From Yamagishiella unicocca (Eukaryota > Chlorophyta > Chlorophyceae > Chlamydomonadales > Volvocaceae): a stretch of DNA of 64,000 bases. The stretch lies in the NCBI GenBank assembly GCA_003116995.1, contig BDSL01000001.1:992001-1056000 (forward strand). Direction: 5' to 3'. The stretch's first letter is position 1. The number at the start of each line of letters is the position of its first letter. Below, one piece after another: positions 60,662 to 64,000 of this stretch. Position numbers and translations under genes: made by a program. Under the pieces are notes generated by a model that was not told the origin of the DNA, ran no database searches, and saw only the letters and a list, made by a program, of their open reading frames with translations.

Positions 60662-63600
60662 CTACGACACTAGCGCCTTGAATATCTTCTTGACTGCCAC
60701 GGGTCTGTTGCACCTGGCACAGGCGGGGTACGATGTCGCCACCTGGTTGATGTCGGGGCAGCACACCTCGCAGGGGCCTATGTGGTTGCACTCCAGCAGG
60801 AACCAGCAACCCGTGCGGTCCTGGCACAGCGGACAGACCAGCGTCAGGGCCGGTGCTGCAGCCGGGGCTTGGGCCGGTGCTGCAGCCCGGGCCTGGGCCG
60901 GAGCTGCAGCCGGGGCTTCGGCCGGAGGTGGGGGGGCTGCGGCTGCAGGCACGGCGGGCGGCGGCCCTCCGAAGGGCGGCGGAGTCACGAAGCGCGCCGC
61001 CGCCGCCGGGGCCACGGGTGCGGGAGGCCGGTTCATTGGCGCACCCGCGCCCATGAATCCCGCCGCGCCTGGGCCTATCGGCCGTGTCGCCAACGGCACG
61101 CCCGCCGGGGCCTGCTGCAGCGGCCGAGTCATCGGCTGGTTGGGATACGATACCGGTATGAGGGGCCGTACCAGGGGGGCCCCTCCTGTGAGGGGGTTGC
61201 CGGCTGCGAGGGGCGCCCGGTAGGGCTGCACCGGGGCTGTGATGATGTGGGGTCGGACGGGCAGGACACCCGCGTGGGCATTCACGCCCGGTGGCAGCGG
61301 TGCCGCCTGAGCTGCCGCCAAGGAAGTGACCAGGGGGGATGGCCGCTGCGCCGAAACCTGGTACGGCATGACGCCAGACGTGGACGGAGCAGCGGGAGCC
61401 GCTACATGCGGCGAATGGGCGGGCTGGACAGCCTGTTCAGGCGGTGGCGGCCTGGATGCTGCCGCCGCCGCGGCCGCCGCAAGCCGCTGCTGCTGGAACA
61501 AGAGGATGGGTGGACGGTAGGCAGGCGGCGGCGGTAGGGCGCCGCCCGACGGCGCTGTTGGGCTGGGGCCGCCAGCAGTCGCGACGCCACCGCTGGCCGA
61601 TACGGCGGTGATGATGGGTGCTGCAGTCACGTGTACGGCAGCAGCAATGGAACCCCCGGCAGCCGCGGGTGCTGCAACTGCAGGTGCCGCAGCTACTGCG
61701 GGCGATCCCGAGCGAACGGCATCCATAATCTGCACCATTGGCATCGGAACACCTGGCTGCTGACCTGGTGCCGGCGGCGCCAGCGAGCTTCCCGCCGCTG
61801 GGCCCCCGAGTCCGGGGGCCACCGGAGCAGCCCGCACCAGGGGCAGAACCCCAGGGGCCAAGTCCGCTGGCCCTGCGGCCCCGCTGGGCGGCGGTGCCGC
61901 CTGCAGAGGTGCCGCCTGCAGAGGTGCCGCCTGCAGAGGTGCCGCCTGCAAAGGTGCAGCTCGCAAAGGTGCCGCCTGCAGAGCTGCCGCCTGCAAAGGC
62001 GCAGCTCGCAAAGGTGCAGCCTGCAAAGGTGCAGCCTGCAAAGGTGCAGCCTGCGAAGGTGCAGCCTGCAAAGGTGCAGCCTGCAAAGGTGCAGCCTGCA
62101 AAGGTGCAGCCTTCAAAGGTGCAGCCTTCAAAGGTGCAGCCTGCGAAGGTGCAGCTCGCAAAGGTGCAGCCCGCAAAGGTGCGCCTCGGGTTCCCGCATT
62201 TGCGGCCGCCGTGAGCGCCACCGCCGTGGCGTCCTCGAGAATGCGCAACACCATTTTGGCAGCCACTCCCTCGACCCTGGTTGTGTTGGCAGCAGTCGGA
62301 ATCTTGGGGAAGATGCCGCCGCCGGCCGAGGCTTGGAAGTCCTCCCGTGTCATGGGCGCCAGGCGCCTAATGACCTTCCAGGTGATGTGCGCCCCGTCGT
62401 TGGCGACGGCGGTCCAGGCGCCGAGGATCTCAGTGGTGTCCATGTTGTAGAGAATGAGGGCGGCGCGGCTCGATCTCGCGATCTCCTCCGACTGGTCGAA
62501 GAGACCAGCTGAGAACCGCACCTGATTTGACCTGCGGCGCGCGGGCGGGGATGGCGGGCGGGTCCCAGGGAGCTGCTGGTCAGCCAGGTAGAATACACAC
62601 AGCGCAGAAAGGCTGGTCAGCACGTGGCCTCGACCCCACACCACCAGAACATAGCGGCCACGTCCGCGCACGCTTTGCATGCGCCCGTACCCCGCTCCTT
62701 GGAGGCACTTCCAAACGCTACAGCTGCCTGCTGGGGCCCCCAGCCCCGCGCAGCATTCCCTCATTAACCATTCCCGCACCCCGCACTTCCCGTCCCCGCA
62801 AACTTACTCGAAATATCGGTACAGGCCTTTGTTCTGGCAGTTCATCAGGAAGACGCAGTCGAACGCCGACCAATGCAAGTCAGTAGACGGCGCGACAGCA
62901 GCCGCGGCACCGCTGCTGGCACCCGGCAGTGCGGCGCTGGTCGCGGCCGTCGCCGCGGCCGTGGCGCCGAAGGCCCAATCCCCGAGCAGTGGTTGCTGGA
63001 GTTGGAGCGAACTGGAGGCAGCGGTTGCGCCGGCAATGCTGCTGGTGGAACCGCTGTTGCCCTCCGCACCCTCGCGGGCAACCTCCGGACCAGGGGGGGC
63101 ACTACTGCCAGCGGCGCCGGTGGTCGCGGCGCCAGCAGCGGCTCCGCCGCCAGCTCCCCGCTGTCCGCTGCCCGCCCCCTCCGTCCCCGTCAGCGCCAGT
63201 GCCGTGGGCGGCGCCGCCGTCGGGGCCGCTGCTGCCGCACCGCCTGCCGCCGAGGCTTCCTCTGTCGCAGCCGGCGACGATGCTGCCTTGCCGCGCTCCG
63301 ACCCCACCCCACCAGCCCGCGTCGGAGCCTCCACTCCCTCCACCACCCCTGGGGCTCCGTTGGCAGCCTCAGCCGGATCCCGGGCTTCACCGCGGTCTGT
63401 GGCAGCCGCTGCCGCCCCGGACCCAGCAGCACCGGGCGTCCCCTCCTCCCGCCAGTCCGCAGGCGGCTGCTCGGTCCCGGCGCTCGCGCCCACCGATGTG
63501 GAAATGGGCTCCGGCCGTGCGGAGCCGGCGACGGCCGCCTCGTCCTGCTCTTGTGGTGGTGCTCCACCCGAGGGCGTACCAACCTCCGCCGCCGGAACGC

Positions 63601-64000
63601 CTTCGGACCGGGCCCCAGGTGCAGTCCCGGCATCGTCAGGCACGGCGCCAGCGCCGCTCGATGCCGCCGACTGTCCTGACGCGCCAGCGTAAGCGACGGC
63701 AACGCCAGCCTCATCCCGGCTGCCGGCCGCCGGCGCAGCCGCCGAGCTGCCCGCGGCCTCGTCCTTGGTTCCAGCTGTCGTACTGTCCGCGGCGCTGGGC
63801 TTCTTTTGCGGAGGCGGCAGTGCGGGCACCTGAACGCTCTGGCCGGTCGCCGGGTCGATGATCGCCAGGGGGCGTTTGACGGGGGCACTAGGGATGAAGG
63901 GGTTCGCTGGGGCTGGGACGACGGGGGCGACGACAGGCGGTGGGGCCAAGCCAGGTCCATCCGCGTACAGCGGTGCGCGCGGCGGGACGGCCTGCTGCCT
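60662..64000 (-). CDS. DCD-like domain and RING protein, copy 2 (5' end outside window)
   Basis: The gene enters from the right edge. Exon 1 runs from beyond 64000 down to 62808 and exon 2 from 62531 to 60662 (stop). The phase-2 intron sits at exactly the same place in the DCD-like domain as in copy 1. The reading frame is open to the window edge without a convincing ATG, so the start lies outside. Exon 1 is Ala/Gly/Ser/Pro-rich with a distinctive KRPLAIIDPATGQSVQVP and ends CVFLMNCQNKGLYRYFE. Exon 2 carries EEIARSSRAALILYNMDTTE, GAWTAVANDGAHITWKV, an Ala-Pro repeat, a Pro-rich middle, and the RING (CPLC, ECNHIGPCEVC, CARC). The RING and the second DCD half are nearly identical to copy 1 at DNA level; exon 1 and the middle are not. 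Confidence 0.78.
61892..62182 (-). repeat. 15-bp coding repeat (AAPLQ units)
   Basis: About 19 head-to-tail 15-bp units of the type GGTGCAGCCTGCAAA (plus strand) encode AAPLQ, AAPLR, AAPLK or AAPSQ pentapeptides in copy 2 of the DCD-RING pair. Copy 1 lacks the array. Confidence 0.9.

Overview
The window is nuclear DNA of a green alga, most likely a volvocine relative of Chlamydomonas or Volvox. Coding exons are GC-rich with strongly G/C-ending codons. Genes are split by many short introns, and reading frames carry long Gly, Ala, Gln and Pro runs. The gene set mixes plastid functions (plastid terminal oxidase, a DUF3172 protein, a J-like plastid membrane protein, a cysteine synthase with a probable transit peptide) with a cilium/centriole protein (CCDC13) and ordinary eukaryotic regulators (PRMT1, a TIS11-type zinc finger protein, RING proteins). 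I see no rRNA, convincing tRNA, CRISPR, phage or transposase gene.

Layout. At 0.16-7.5 kb a minus-strand DUF3172 gene and a plus-strand cysteine synthase diverge from a roughly 270-bp shared promoter region. At 8.3-13 kb lies a long tandem CCCH zinc finger gene. From 13 to 15.9 kb I found no gene. A single-exon RING-TPR gene (minus) and PRMT1 (plus) diverge from a 244-bp gap at 17.7-17.9 kb. At 22.6-27.6 kb a 12-exon plastid terminal oxidase gene lies on the minus strand, with a 17-nt micro-exon. From 28.9 to 55.8 kb six genes all point right: a CID-domain RNA-processing protein, CCDC13, a CPP1-like J-domain protein, an unknown secreted or GPI-type glycoprotein, a DEDDh exonuclease with a poly-Ala tract, and a GDA1/CD39 apyrase with a very long insertion. 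From 56.5 kb to the right edge two minus-strand paralogues form a tandem pair. Each carries what looks like a DCD domain, a Pro/Ala-rich middle and a C-terminal RING. The second one runs off the window.

Exon models were built by hand from splice motifs, phase and homology. Internal junctions of the conserved genes keep frame throughout. The 5' ends of the CID gene, CCDC13 and the secreted glycoprotein are not settled. Several introns appear to start with GC rather than GT. The genes do not form one pathway. The nearest to a functional group are the four plastid-directed products. The most unusual items are the DCD-RING pair, a 60-bp intronic hairpin in the cysteine synthase gene, and the large low-complexity insertions in otherwise conserved enzymes.
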